Source: Sepioteuthis lessoniana
Taxonomy: Eukaryota > Mollusca > Cephalopoda > Myopsida > Loliginidae
Assembly (NCBI GenBank): GCA_963585895.1
Contig: OY757904.1
Location: 164,231,471 to 164,295,470 of the forward strand
DNA: 64,000 nt
Direction: 5' to 3'
In this document: one piece after another, positions 9,703-22,115 of the stretch
Layout: each line of letters starts with the position of its first letter
How positions within the stretch are numbered: position 1 is the first letter of the stretch
Position numbers and translations under genes: made by a program
Notes under the pieces: generated by a model
The model's input: only the letters and a program-made list of their open reading frames with translations
What the model was told of the DNA's origin: nothing
Database searches by the model: none

Positions 9703-11176
9703 AAAACCCAAGTAGAATGCATCGAAGGTCAAATAAATAGAATCAGAAATTATCAAGGCAGGCAGTAAATGAAGTTAGTGGAAGAAAAAGCACTTCTCGA
9801 TCAAGACTAAAAGCTGCCAATCAAGAACAAGTGGAAAGAACATCTTAATAATCTATTTAAAACCCTTCTTGAAATCACAGATAAACCAACTGAAGATATA
9901 ATTCATGGTCAACTAGGTCTCAAACTTGAGCTCTTCATAGAGGATGAACATGACACAATTCTGAAAACAATTAAAAGCAAGAGAGTTGCAGCCCCTGATT
10001 AAAAACCTACTGAAGCATGGAAGACAAGGAAATTTGATAACATACTTCAATTTTGCAGAATACCATACAGAAATGGACAAGAGACTGTGTCCTTCCCTTC
10101 TCAAAGAAACGCCACCATGAAATCACTAAGAACTACATAAGTATAATTTTTACTGCTAAGGTTTATAACGTCCTGCTTCTCAAACGTATCCAACTTGAAG
10201 TTGAGAAATTCTCAGGAAAAATTAAAACGGCTTTTAGAGTAAATATAGAACAAACACTTCTAGCATATGGTATCCTTGAAGAAACTGTTACTGCTATGAT
10301 GTTGCTCTATGAAAACTCAAAGGCAGTGGTTTTCTCAAATGATGGTAACACTGATTTCTTTCACGCTATCGCTAGAGTCTCATGAGGAGATACATTAACA
10401 CCAGATCTATTCATAATCTGCCAAGAGTATAAACTACGAACGTCAATAGATCTAATCAAAGAAGATAGTTTCACAATCAAAAAATGCAAGAAGCGGACGA
10501 TATCCGATATTAAGACAGCTGCAGACTATGCAGATGATCTAGTGATTCTTACATATACACCTGCTCAAGCCAAATCTCTGTAACATAGACTGGAGCAGGC
10601 AGAAGGAGGCATTGAACTCCACTTGAACTTAAATTAAACAGGGTTCATGTGTTTTAATCAAAATGGTGCCATCTCCTCATCGAATGGCAAACTAGTTCAT
10701 AAACCTCGGTAGCAGTATCTCATTCAATGAAAGCGATGTCAGCATACACATAAGTAAAGCAAGGATTGATATTGACAGGTTAACAAACATTTGGAAATAT
10801 GATCTCTTCGATAAAATAAAACGGGAATTCTTCCAAGAGTCAGTACTATTGTACGTTTACACCACCTGGGCTTTGAGAAAACGCTTGGAGAAAAAGCTTG
10901 ATGGGAACTACACAATCATGCTGCATTCTATTTTCAACAAATCCTAGAAGCACTACTCTACAAAATAGTAGCTGTATGGTCACTTACCTCCCATCTCACA
11001 AACCATTGAAGTAAGACACGCTGGGCCCAGCTGGAGAAGTAAAGGCAAACTCATAATTGACGTTTTTCAATGGTATCCTTCACATAGACACAACAGTATT
11101 GACTGACCAGCAAAAAACTGCATTCACCAACTTTATGTCGACACTGCATGCCATCTAGAGGCTAAGAGCAATGGCC

Positions 11177-11228
<52 letters not shown>

Positions 11229-11290
11229 AAAGAATCCATGCCGTCAGCAACTCTTTGTGATAATGATGATGATGATGATGATGATGAAAA

Positions 11291-12190
<900 letters not shown>

Positions 12191-13023
12191 TCATAGTTTG
12201 TTCCTGTCCTGAACTGTGAGCCTCTTGTAAAGTAAAATAACAAAGACTTTGCCCACCCACGAAGCTGATGATACCAGAGCATCTCTCCTACCCAAAGAGA
12301 TGCAGTTGTTTACTTTACAGAATGAAGGTGAAACCTGAGCATTTTATACCAGTCAAATGGATTTGAGGCGTCTTTCAGATCACAGCCTGAAAGACAGTTG
12401 GAAATCTGTTCTGCAATGAACCAGACTCTTGTCAAATAAACAGACCTTAGTCGGCAATTTTTTTCATTGAAGGAAAAGGAAATTTTTTATCTTCTATGAA
12501 TATTAATTCTCTGAGGAAGAATTTAAATTAAAACTTTTGTCAGGCTTTTTGGTTGGTTTCATTACCGCCAAATTCCAACGCAACACATGCATTTCACTCA
12601 TTTAGATAAAATCTCTCCAAGATTCAAATTCTATGTAATCTAAGGAAATTCCGCCTCCCTCGTCAATGTATAACAGCAATATGAACGTAACAGGTTATCC
12701 TCATTAAAATTTTTTGGTGACTAGCATTTAGTGTATTATGCCTAAAGGAAAAATTGCTTCTAACAACTCGTTTAGAGTTTTTATTTTTTATTTTTCCATG
12801 ATCATAGCTAAGATTTAACACGTACAAGACCATTCTATCCAAGAATAATCATATTTTTCTAATGAAATCAGAAACCATCTCCTTAAGCCACATGACTCAC
12901 TGTGTTCTATTATATTAATGGTCGAAGAAAATCTGTACGAGTGACAATGGTTAAGGATCTCCTATATTAAAAAGTTTAGTTGTTTTTATCGGAAGCGAGT
13001 CACGAGAAATACATAATTGTCCA

Positions 13024-13071
<48 letters not shown>

Positions 13072-14096
13072 CCGTAAGCGTTCTTGACTTTTCGGGTTGG
13101 TGGTCGGATTCATTCTCTTTCGCTCAAATACACACACTGGTCGTCCGCCTTCTTTGACGGTCAAATACTGTCTTACATCGAATAATCTGTTTAAAAAAAC
13201 CTTCATTTAAATTTTCAGACTATCCAGCATAAATCTCAAAGGATATCCACAATGCTGTCTAGAATTTGTAATTTATTTTTCTCTGAGTGAGGACTGACCG
13301 GTGATTTAGTTTATTTAAATCAACTAGCATCATCCATCCCCAGGCGTCATGTAACACCAAGTGCATGTTGCCGAGCTATAAAAATTTCGGATTTTTGGAA
13401 AAGTTCTAATACATTCAGATTTAGAAGTAAGTCTGTCCGATAGGCTGAAAGTGACGCAAGGTAATTCTAGTGGATACATGAATGTCTGTTTCGCCAATGG
13501 AATCGTATTATTAGCAGTCAAAGGTTCGACTATTAATAATTACGAGATTTAACAAAACAGCAGGAAAAAACGACAGCATGTGGTGGATTGTTGCCTTGTA
13601 AGGGGATGATTGAATCGACCCCAAATATATTTTTCACTAATATTGAAGCCAGCAGATAATTGCAGCGACGCGAATATCATATACTTTTTCTCATTGGATG
13701 TAATAAAGTCTCTTGTAATTTTTGTACCGGGACCTCTCTTTCGTCGAATGGCCGAATTGCTTGTATTCTTTTCTTTTCTTTTCTTAGAAAATTTGATAAT
13801 TTCTTGGGTGTTCATTAAAATAAGAACGCGTGGAAACCAGCTTCTACTCCAACCGTTTCAGAATTTTTCACTAAAGCCATTTTCGGACCAAAATGCGGGT
13901 AGAGCTGAGTTGTCGAGCAAAAAGAAAGAGAGGTGGATAGTCGAGAGACTTTCTTAGGTGATGTGATGTAATAATGCACACAGACTTTATCTAATTTGAT
14001 ATCAGTGTATAACGGTATGTTATACACGCGTGTCTGGTTTCAGCATTAAGTACTTTTAATGTTTTGTTACGCACACATACACACATACAGACACAA

Positions 14097-14129
<33 letters not shown>

Positions 14130-14212
14130 CTAGTGTACATACCACAGAATGCTCCGTTTTCGTAACATTAGTTCAGCATAAGCAAATTTTTGAAAATATT
14201 TATAGGTATATA
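12191..14212. other. No gene recognised; CT and TA microsatellites
   Basis: A pure (CT)n run lies at about 13030-13069 after a C run, and a (TA)n run at about 14098-14122 follows a short CA-rich stretch. An open frame of 115 codons at 13610-13957 has no recognisable motif and an overlapping minus frame of similar length, so I do not call it a gene. Confidence 0.6.
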
Positions 14213-14303
14213 CTCCCCTACACCTCGGTGTAGTAGCTATCAAAAAGGGAGACTTTGGGGTCGCCCTCCTCTACAGTCGCCAACTTTACTTTACTTATAG
14301 TCA
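14213..14303 (+). repeat. 3' part of the 2728-2980 SINE family
   Basis: The reverse complement matches the body and tail of the SINEs at 2728 and 5362 (ggtgtagtagctat, gccctcctctac, tcgccaactttactttact). The tRNA-like head is absent. The orientation is opposite to that of the other two copies. Confidence 0.75.
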
Positions 14304-15059
14304 GTCAGCCAATGAAAGATTACTATGACTCTGATTCAAACCGAATGTCCAAACCGTATAGCCCATCTTGCGAATAAGTAAAGGGCACATTCTGCTGAGG
14401 TTGGCTCTAGTGTTAAAATATCAGCTACAGAACTCAAAGCTAAACCAAAATTACTTAGATGCGAAAGCACTGTTCATATAGCGAAATTTAATGTTAGGAC
14501 TTTAAATTGAGTAAACCAGTTATTTGAGTATAATATAGATGTATAATATAGTATTATATAGCAGAGTATAATATAGACGTCATATGCATCCAAGAATTTA
14601 GATACTATTATAACAAAATAGAAATAAAATACCATGACAATTGTAATGGATAGACGTTTGTCTCATTATCTGACGAAAAGATTCTTTCCATTCCGTCATT
14701 GGAAGTGTAGGAATGATTCTCTGTTCTCGTGCCTTAAAAAATTTAATAACATCGAGAATGATATATACCTTATTTAATGGCAGCCCCTGCACAACAATCA
14801 TCTTTTGCTACAGTTCCACTAATACCAGTGATGAAACAGACATCATTGCCTTCTACAACAAGCTGTCTTTCCCTGTCCGAAACATTCCCAAACACAACGT
14901 TCATCGGTGGAGACATGGATGCTCAAATAAGCGAAGACGAAAATAACAAATTCTGCTTATACAACTCGTCAAACAGAAATGAGGAATATCTAACAGACTT
15001 TTCACTCGAAATAGACGAGCACGCCTTAATTCTAAATTTTAAAAAAAGGGAGGGAAAAC

Positions 15060-15203
15060 TATGGACCAACATCTACCCCAAAAATGCTGAAGCACATAGA
15101 TTGCTGAAGCACATAAACAATAAACAATAACAATGGACCAACATCTACCCCCAAAATGCTGAAGCACATAGATTGCTGAAGCACATAAACAATAAACAAT
15201 ATA
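15060..15203 (+). repeat. 72-bp tandem duplication inside RTE copy C
   Basis: Two units, 15060-15131 and 15132-15203, each running from tggaccaacatctacccc to cataaacaataaacaat. They differ by about one or two bases, so the duplication is younger than the decay of the host LINE. Confidence 0.85.
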
Positions 15204-15983
15204 CTGTGAAGCATACTTCTCCTTTGAAGAGATATCTAACCATAACCCTTACCCAGCTGAATTGTTACAGCAAAGATACACTTGGTCTATGCAGAAATAA
15301 GAAGCAAACTGACATTACTACACGTTATGACTGATCCCCACTTACCAATTGAGATATTGGCAATAAATATACGGTAACTGTAAGAAACAAATCTGATACT
15401 CTTCAGGAGATATCTGAAATACATTCTCCAAATGACGAATATGAAAGTTTTGTCACTGCCCACATGGAAGAAGTAGTAGAGCGCATATTAACCGAAACCA
15501 AAGCCGAATTTAGAGTTCTACGAGAGTCACTAGTAGTTAGGAAAAAACGAGATAACATGAAAATAGTATCCCTACTTAATAAAAGAAGCCCAAGAAACAC
15601 CACACGCAGAAATTTAAGAACTAACACATGCCAAAAAGAACAATAAGAATGCATTCAAGATCAGATCAATAAAATAAGAAACTCGGTTGAAGATAGGCAA
15701 TCACGAATAGCATGGCAGACAGTAAATGAAATGAAAAAGAAGAAGAGCAACTCGAAAGCAAAACTAAAAGATGCCAGCCAAGAAGAACAGATGTAAAAAG
15801 AACATTCCAAGAATCTGCTTGGAAACTCCCTGATAAGTCACTGATAAAACAATCACAAAAATCATTAACAGCCAACTAGACATCCAACCAGGACAGTTTA
15901 CAGAGGAAGAACTTAACGAAGTACTGACCAAAATTAAAAGCAGAAAAGCTGCAGGCCTCGACTAAATACCCGCAGAAGCATGG

Positions 15984-16532
15984 TTGATAAGGAGATTTGA
16001 TGACTTACTTCTTCGATTTTGCAACGCCGTGTATAAACAAAATACATTTCTTCGGAAAAATCAGAACAATTTCCGGGGTAATCAATCCACAATATCACAG
16101 ATTCTGACAATCCGTCGAGTCATCGAAGGAGTTTGTGCAAAAAATCTCCGGGCAACGTTATTGTTTGTAGATTTGTCCAAGGCATTTGATTCCATACACA
16201 GAAGGAAGATGAAGCAAAAATATTTAGCATATGGTCTTCCCCGAAGAACTGTTACCGCTATAATGATGCTTTACAAAAACACGAAAGCAACGGTTCGCTC
16301 ACCTGATGGAGACACAGACTTCTTTGACATTTTTGCTGGAGTTTTGCAAGGTGATACATTAGCACTGTATTTGTTTATAATCTGCCTTGACTACATACTA
16401 ATTAAAGAAAATGGCTTTACGCGAAAAAAGACAAAAAGTAGACGATATCCTGCTGAAACTATAACAGACACAGACTATGCTGATGATATAGCGCTTCTTG
16501 CAAATACACTCGCCCAAATTCCCACTGCATAG
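15984..16532 (+). pseudogene. RTE reverse transcriptase palm frame (182 aa), defective
   Basis: This frame in copy C contains the RT core blocks: FVDLSKAFDSIHRRKM (motif A), GVLQGDTLALYLFIICLDY (motif B) and TDTDYADDIALLANT (motif C, YADD intact). A deletion removed the stretch between the fingers (FDDLLLRFCNAVYKQN) and FLRKNQNNFRGNQS, including the PFPKKGDLG block. It ends early after LAQIPTA, where the usual leucine-rich helix is shifted out of frame. No intact protein can be made. Confidence 0.85.
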
Positions 16533-17143
16533 CCTGGAGCAGACAGCGGGCGGAATTGGCCTCCATGTGAATACAAATAAAACTGAGTTCACATATTTCA
16601 AACGAGAAGGTGCCATCTCCACTCTAAATCGCGAGCGTCTGAAATTCGTAGACTAGTTCATGTACCTCGACAGCAGTGTCTCATCAATTGAAAGTAATGT
16701 TTATATCAAAGGCATGGACTGCTATCAATAGGTTAGTGATCATATGGAAGTTTGATCTATCCGATAAAATAGAATGAATACAGGAGTTGTATCAATACTA
16801 CTGTATGGATGCACCACATGAAAGCTAACAAAACTTATTGAGAAAAAGCTAGAAAGGGACCATACAAGAATGCTACGAGCTATCTTGAATAAATCCTGGA
16901 AACCACATTCCACGAAAAAATAACTGTATGGCCACTTATCTCCCATTTCAGAAACCATCCAAAACAAGCAAGCCATGTGGGGCACTGCTGAAGAAGAAAG
17001 AACGCACTCAAAAGTACCATTCTACTATAGACCTCTACACATAGACGTGCCAGTGTTGGTTGACTAGCAAGAATTTATTTACATCAGCTCTGTGCAGACA
17101 CAGGATGTAATTTGGAAGACCTGCCGGGAGCGATGGATGATAG

Positions 17144-17201
<58 letters not shown>

Positions 17202-17225
17202 AAGAAAATCCGTGCTGTAGTTCAA

Positions 17226-18089
17226 TCCTTGACTTATTAAATCAATGCTGCTTAGGGTGCTATGCTGAGTAATTCTTCTTCATGCCATTTTTCTGAGCAA
17301 TGGGAGTCACTTGGCGGCGTTAATGGGTTTCATGGTATGTGCAACGAGGAAAGACCCTTGATCTAATCTGCTGGAAGAAGTGGAATCAGTCTGCCTTTTT
17401 TTTTGCTTATAGACCATATATACCTCAACCTTTTATTTAAAATTATACAGTAAAAAAAAAAAAAAAAAAAAAAGCAGGAAATAGTTTAAGTTTTATTTTA
17501 TTTTTTTACTGCTTGGAAGGTTATATCCTAGTTGTTGGCTCCAGTTTATGTGATTTCCAATTAGCATTCAACTCTTTTCAAAGTCAATGTTTACATTCTC
17601 CTCGCTATTACATGAGATTCGTCGTAAATACATTTAACTGATATTTATCTTGTATTTTTATATGTTCCTTATGTCGTTTGTGTTCTTCGTAGTAATTAAG
17701 CTTCTTTCTGCTCCATTTTGAGCCTGTTGTCTACGCGGACCAGCGACGCTTCTCCCAAAATTTTCAAGTGATTTATGTCCTTCAAGTGTTGAAGTGGTGA
17801 ACTACTCTTTATATTGCAACCTGGCAAGAAAACAAGAAGCAAGCTATTTTTATGGGTATAGCTTCAACATTTACTGCAGCTTTTTGACAACTGAAGACTG
17901 AACAACTCAACGTTTGATTACAAAACTGCTTTTACTCGTGACATGTGTTAATTATCAGTGGAAACATTCCCATTTACATTATACAACGGAAAACAATTGA
18001 CACAAACTAGAATATGACAAAACTTAGCAATGTAAACTAATGATAAATATACAAATGCGGTTTCAGTGCAACATTGAAGGTAGAGAAGG
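17226..18089. other. No gene recognised
   Basis: AT-rich DNA with an A run at about 17451-17473. No recognisable element. Confidence 0.6.
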
Positions 18090-18290
18090 ACCCTACTATA
18101 GCTTGATGGTCCATTAGCTTGTCATATAGACCAATTTTTTATGTAATTCTCTGAGTTCGATTCTTACTGAATGCACTGTTATTGTAGCATTACTCAGCTA
18201 AGATTAGAAGATATCTATATGGCTTCGTTTGTGAGTTAATTGCATATTCCCCTAAGGTGCCTAGAGTCGGCGTTAAAGCCCAAGTAAAAG
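18090..18290 (+). repeat. Probable tRNA-derived SINE, third family
   Basis: A box A-like tagcttgatggtcc lies at about 18099-18113 and a box B-like gagttcgattctt at about 18152-18164, spaced like tRNA promoter elements. The end of the body (gagttaattgcatattcccctaag, about 18234-18257) has a close relative at 1358-1381, where no head is present. The identification rests on these boxes and the shared tail. Confidence 0.5.
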
Positions 18291-19299
18291 CTATGATTTT
18301 GAATGCCGTTTTTTAAGGCAGTTTATTTTTTCTATTTGTGATCTTGGCAATATACAATCTTACAACCTTTACTGACATCATGTGCTGCGCTAAGATAAAC
18401 TGCACAACCATGTCAATGGCCGAGACAGCAACATTTAACAGCTCTATTCTATCAACAACATTGTTTCATTATTTGGAATGTGTGTGGAATCTTTCAGGAA
18501 AGGCATGTATTGCAGGACTTTAAAGTCAAAGAGCGGCATGATTTTCTTAGGAAACCTAAGTAATTAACTGTATCAAAGTGAAGATATGATTTTAAATATC
18601 AAAGAATATAAAAAAATGAATCTATTTGTTTAGGATGGAAAGAAGTGGGACACATTTTTCATATTTGTGAATCTAAAGGATTTAAATAAATGAAAAGTTT
18701 GGGTAAAACTATAAACTTGTATGAAAGGAAACTTTACTTTTTCTCAATTTAACGCATGGTTATTTATGAATTCACTCTTTTGCTTCATCCAACAAATTAT
18801 GCACGCAAAAAAACTTTAATGATGAGGTGAGATTTGAAACTACGAATGAATGTTTTTCTTCTGTGTTTGTTTTACAGAAAAAAGTAAAATCTGACTTTTA
18901 AGTAGCGAACGATTTTTTCCCAAAACATGTTATCAGCTCTGAAGAAACTTGACGGTTGATTAGGATTTTCAGCATTAAATGTGTGCAACCGTAAACAGAA
19001 AAATTTAACAGAGAAAAAATAAATATTTTTCAGATAATTAACCTTTTAATAATTGGCTTTAAAGAACTAACTTTTTTTATAATTGGAAGACAATGAATGT
19101 GGTTATTATTAAAGATATTAAATTTATCCCGAAAGACACTCAATGATCTATTGACACGCTATCGGTCACTTTCTGGCTGAAAGTCGTTTGCAATTTGCTA
19201 GTGAAAATATTTCAGTTTCCAAACATTTTTGGCAGTTCTATGAATTAAAATGACATCGAGAGAGAATGTGTGAAAGTTATAATTTTTGTTGTTGAAATA

Positions 19300-19301
<2 letters not shown>
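18291..19301. other. No gene recognised
   Basis: AT-rich DNA with only short frames and no repeats that I could match to other parts of the window. Confidence 0.6.
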
Positions 19302-19339
<38 letters not shown>

Positions 19340-19351
19340 CAGTCTTTTTCC

Positions 19352-19391
<40 letters not shown>

Positions 19392-19432
19392 CAGTCTTTT
19401 TCCATCTATCTATCTATTTATCTATCTATCGT
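19302..19432 (+). repeat. ATCT tetranucleotide array with a higher-order unit
   Basis: Two long ATCT blocks are each followed by the same 12-nt spacer cagtctttttcc, and a third ATCT block begins after the second spacer. The spacer is identical both times, so a unit of about 50 bp was duplicated as a block. Confidence 0.93.
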
Positions 19433-19507
19433 TTTAAGGTAGAAACGCAAAATCCCGCTCCACTCATTCTAACGCACTTGATTATGATTGTTATTGTTGA
19501 CGCCAAA

Positions 19508-19580
19508 AATCATAGAAGAGAATAATTCGTTGCTGTCTAACTGAATGTTAGACAGCTACGAATTATTCTGTTCTATGATT
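19508..19580. other. Long near-perfect hairpin: 34-bp stem, 5-nt loop
   Basis: The arms 19508-19541 and 19547-19580 pair with two mismatches around the loop tgaat. Beyond a small internal loop, ttgac (about 19497-19501) can pair with gtcaa (about 19583-19587). Stem length and scattered mismatches resemble a microRNA precursor, but the apical loop is short. A small foldback transposon is the alternative. The transcribed strand is unknown. Confidence 0.85.
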
Positions 19581-19687
19581 CCTGTCAAATGTGCCCAATT
19601 TAACGAAGGAAATCATAACAATGACAGAATATAGTGGTTACTTTTGTGAGTAAAATTAATAATATAGACACATTTTGGAAAAAGAAA

Positions 19688-19920
19688 TATCACCCAGTCA
19701 GCTGAGGCAGTAGAATCCGCTGACTGAACTTCTGCCGAGAGGTAAGACCTCCCAACAAATGTCCTGGGTATGATACTAAACCATTTGATGGTAAAGCACT
19801 AGTCCCGGAGCTTTGAACAATACAGACTACTTCTTTCTTACCATTACTCTCAGGTCCACCCTGACCCGGATTGGCAGTACCTATAAGGGCCCCGTGTAGA
19901 GGTAAAAGAAAACTGTTCAA
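19688..19920 (-). mobile_element. Possible 5' fragment of an RTE-type LINE
   Basis: The minus frame of 76 codons (LPLHGALIGTANPGQGGPES, LVSYPGHLLGG) has the look of the segment preceding the endonuclease domain in some RTE-type elements. I recall this only by resemblance. No endonuclease or RT sequence adjoins it. It is GC-richer than its surroundings, which supports it being an insertion. Confidence 0.3.
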
Positions 19921-19934
19921 TCATTTATTAAGGA

Positions 19935-20110
19935 TTATTATTATTAGTGATTTGAAACCATACAGTTGGGTGCAAATTACCTATATTATATAGGAATACT
20001 TGAAACTATTCAACTGCGTGTAAACAAATGATTAGTATTAAAAAGAATTATTAGTTTTAGATAGCAATATTTGAAATCATTTAACTGAGTGCAAACAAAT
20101 GAGCTCTAAT
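19935..20110 (+). repeat. Degenerate tandem repeat, about 2.5 units of 70 bp
   Basis: The units share tgaaac(c/t)at...aactg(c/a)gtg(c/t)aaacaaatga, starting near 19948, 20010 and 20080. Divergence between units is considerable. Related sequence occurs at 4640-4780 on the other strand and near 32125-32240. Confidence 0.65.
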
Positions 20111-20225
20111 AATTTGTTTAAAAATTTAAGTTACCTACAATCTATTCGCTTACAAATTATATATATATATATATATATATAGTCATCCACTGACAGAGTG
20201 CTTCGTTGTATTACAACTCTTCAGT

Positions 20226-20340
20226 GTGGTTAGTTACGTAGGACGCTTGAATCTGGGGTTGAAACCCGCCCAACTTTATGTTGGTCTGAGCATCATACCG
20301 CTCAGCCAACAAGCGAACCACGTTAGCTCGGGAATTATAC
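20226..20340 (-). repeat. tRNA-like SINE head
   Basis: On the minus strand, box A TGGCTGAGCGG lies within 20291-20308 and a box B-like GGTTTCAACCCC at 20255-20266. A D-arm (GAGC/GCTC) and a weak anticodon stem (CCAA/TTGG) can be drawn, but position 33 is not U and the acceptor stem is short. It is therefore a tRNA-derived SINE and not a working tRNA. Confidence 0.55.
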
Positions 20341-20671
20341 GGCATTATGTAGTAGCTTTCGTTTGTTTACATTTTTGCTTTACCAGATACCAGAGTACTC
20401 AATTCATTCGAAGAGCTTTGCATTATGCGAATGGCAGCCTTTATTTCCTTCGCTAGAGACCTCAATATATGCAGTGGAACATCTGTTATCGAACGACTCT
20501 CAAGTCAAACAATTCAGAGTTCGACTAAAAATTTGAGTAAAAAACGCCTCAGTGTTTGAACAAATGATCGAGTCAACCCGAGCAGCATCAGCATTGCTTC
20601 AGTTTTCGAACTGATATTTAAAAATATTTTTATTCTTTATTTGGACCTACAACAAACATTTATATATATAT

Positions 20672-20707
<36 letters not shown>

Positions 20708-22037
20708 ATTCAGCATTAAGTAACCCATAAATTTGATATACCGTAAAACAGCAACCTATTAACAAACCGAAAAGAAAATATTAACAAGTTTTGTTCCTGT
20801 CAAAGGTAAAGCAATTATGTCTTATGAACTCTATCGGACAGGTAATTAACAAGTGTCTTGCAGATTTGTAAATCTAATTTTCGCTAGATGCCACACTTTT
20901 GTGGCCTTTGTCAGAGTACAGAGTCCAGGTTAAAAGCGCAGTAAGGGTAACCCGAATCTATGTTTTTCAACACCTTATTTTTCCGATGCAAGTATCATTG
21001 AGACGGAGAAAAAAATTTGTTAAACGGGGCAGGCTTTGGCCAATTTACCAAAAACTGTTAGGGTGACTAGTTGTGTTTTGTAAATATCGACAATTTTATT
21101 AGAAAATATCGACAAGGCAGCATCTTGGTTAAGAAAAGTAACAAAAGTTTTATGCTTGGTTGACGATTTCCTATCCCCAACTCTATTGGTCACCATATAA
21201 AAATGAATAAAATGTAGGATTATAAAAAGCAAATTTAAAAGAAATTGTCTGCTTAAAACATTGGCGAAGCACAATTGTTCTCATCCCACCTTCTTCATTT
21301 AATAATGTGCCGTACTAAACCAGACTTAACAAATATCGATGAAATTATATTTCCTATTTTCTTCTGTCGACTTCGTTTATTATCTAAGTTGACATCGTTA
21401 TTAATTTGCAGTCGTTTTTATTAAATTGTTTAAAGGTTGGAAAATCTCCAAGAAAAACGAGGAGGGGTTTAGGCATAACAAGATAAAGAAATAATTCTTT
21501 TATGTTTCACAGTAACAGGAAAGAGGTTGATATAGTTGTGCATAACATTTCTTTTACAATAGATAAGTATACTAACATGTCGCCAGAAGATAAGAAGCTA
21601 AAGTCGTTTTGAAAAGATCTAAATATTCGTTATCTAGAAATAGTGTTAGCAATAGATAACTGCTGGCGTCATTAGTAATGCAGAAAAAATGACCTAGCAA
21701 ACATTCGCTATCAGTACAATCATATCTTTGCAACAGTTTCATCTGGTTATGATACTGGCCATAAGACTCTTTGATTACATCTAGGCTGTGTGTAGGGGCA
21801 TCATCTTTTGGCACATTTGGATCTAATTTCTTGGCTGTTTCTTATCCTACGTTTCAATTGATGATCTAAGATCTTTATCAAAAGAAAAAAGAAATGCAAA
21901 TTTCTTCTGCTAAATAAGATTCTTAAATAAAAGATGCGGTAGCCATGTTACCAACAGGGAAAAAATTAGAGCTTCAAGAAAGAAGATTTAAAATTGATGA
22001 ACTTCGTCTTTATATTCTTATCGGGTGATGGGAGAAT

Positions 22038-22038
<1 letters not shown>
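20341..22038. other. No gene recognised; TA microsatellite
   Basis: It contains a (TA)n tract at about 20662-20704. The rest is AT-rich DNA with short frames only. Confidence 0.6.

Positions 22039-22115
<77 letters not shown>
22039..22115 (+). repeat. Compound (CA)n(TA)n microsatellite
   Basis: CA repeats occupy 22039-22092 and pass directly into TA repeats to 22115. Confidence 0.96.

Larger units (their letters stand above)
7815..11290 (+). mobile_element. RTE-type LINE copy B, split by a mariner
   Basis: LINE sequence runs from about 7815 to 8363 (end of the endonuclease domain and the linker, with a KQRxKSRVPWE-like block at about 8245-8260) and resumes at 9703. It continues through the RT region (AADYADDLVIL-like at about 10520-10550) to the C-terminal tail and an ATG/GAT repeat at 11258-11287. 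The sequence has many frameshifts. A (GA)n array has grown at 11178-11225, at the site that reads ctagagagggtc in the better copy. The mariner at 8364-9702 is inserted cleanly, so it is younger than this LINE. Confidence 0.85.
14370..17225 (+). mobile_element. RTE-type LINE copy C, the longest copy
   Basis: It starts near the 5' end of the apurinic-type endonuclease (frames give AKFNVRTLN, then DVICIQE). It continues through the endonuclease block around GGDMDAQISEDENNKF (about 14905-14955), the linker, the RT domain and the C-terminal tail (EDLPGAMDD-like at 17115-17145). Many frameshifts and stops are present. A tandem duplication of about 72 bp lies at 15060-15203. A (GA)n array at 17148-17199 sits at the same place as the one in copy B. 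The ATG-repeat tail is lost. Confidence 0.88.

Noticed and set aside
13610-13957. A 115-codon gene
   Set aside because: It has no motif, its composition follows the local AT content, and there are overlapping long frames on the other strand.
20226-20340. A functional tRNA gene
   Set aside because: Box A and a D-arm are present, but the anticodon loop lacks U at position 33, the acceptor stem is weak and the T-loop departs from consensus. A SINE head fits better.
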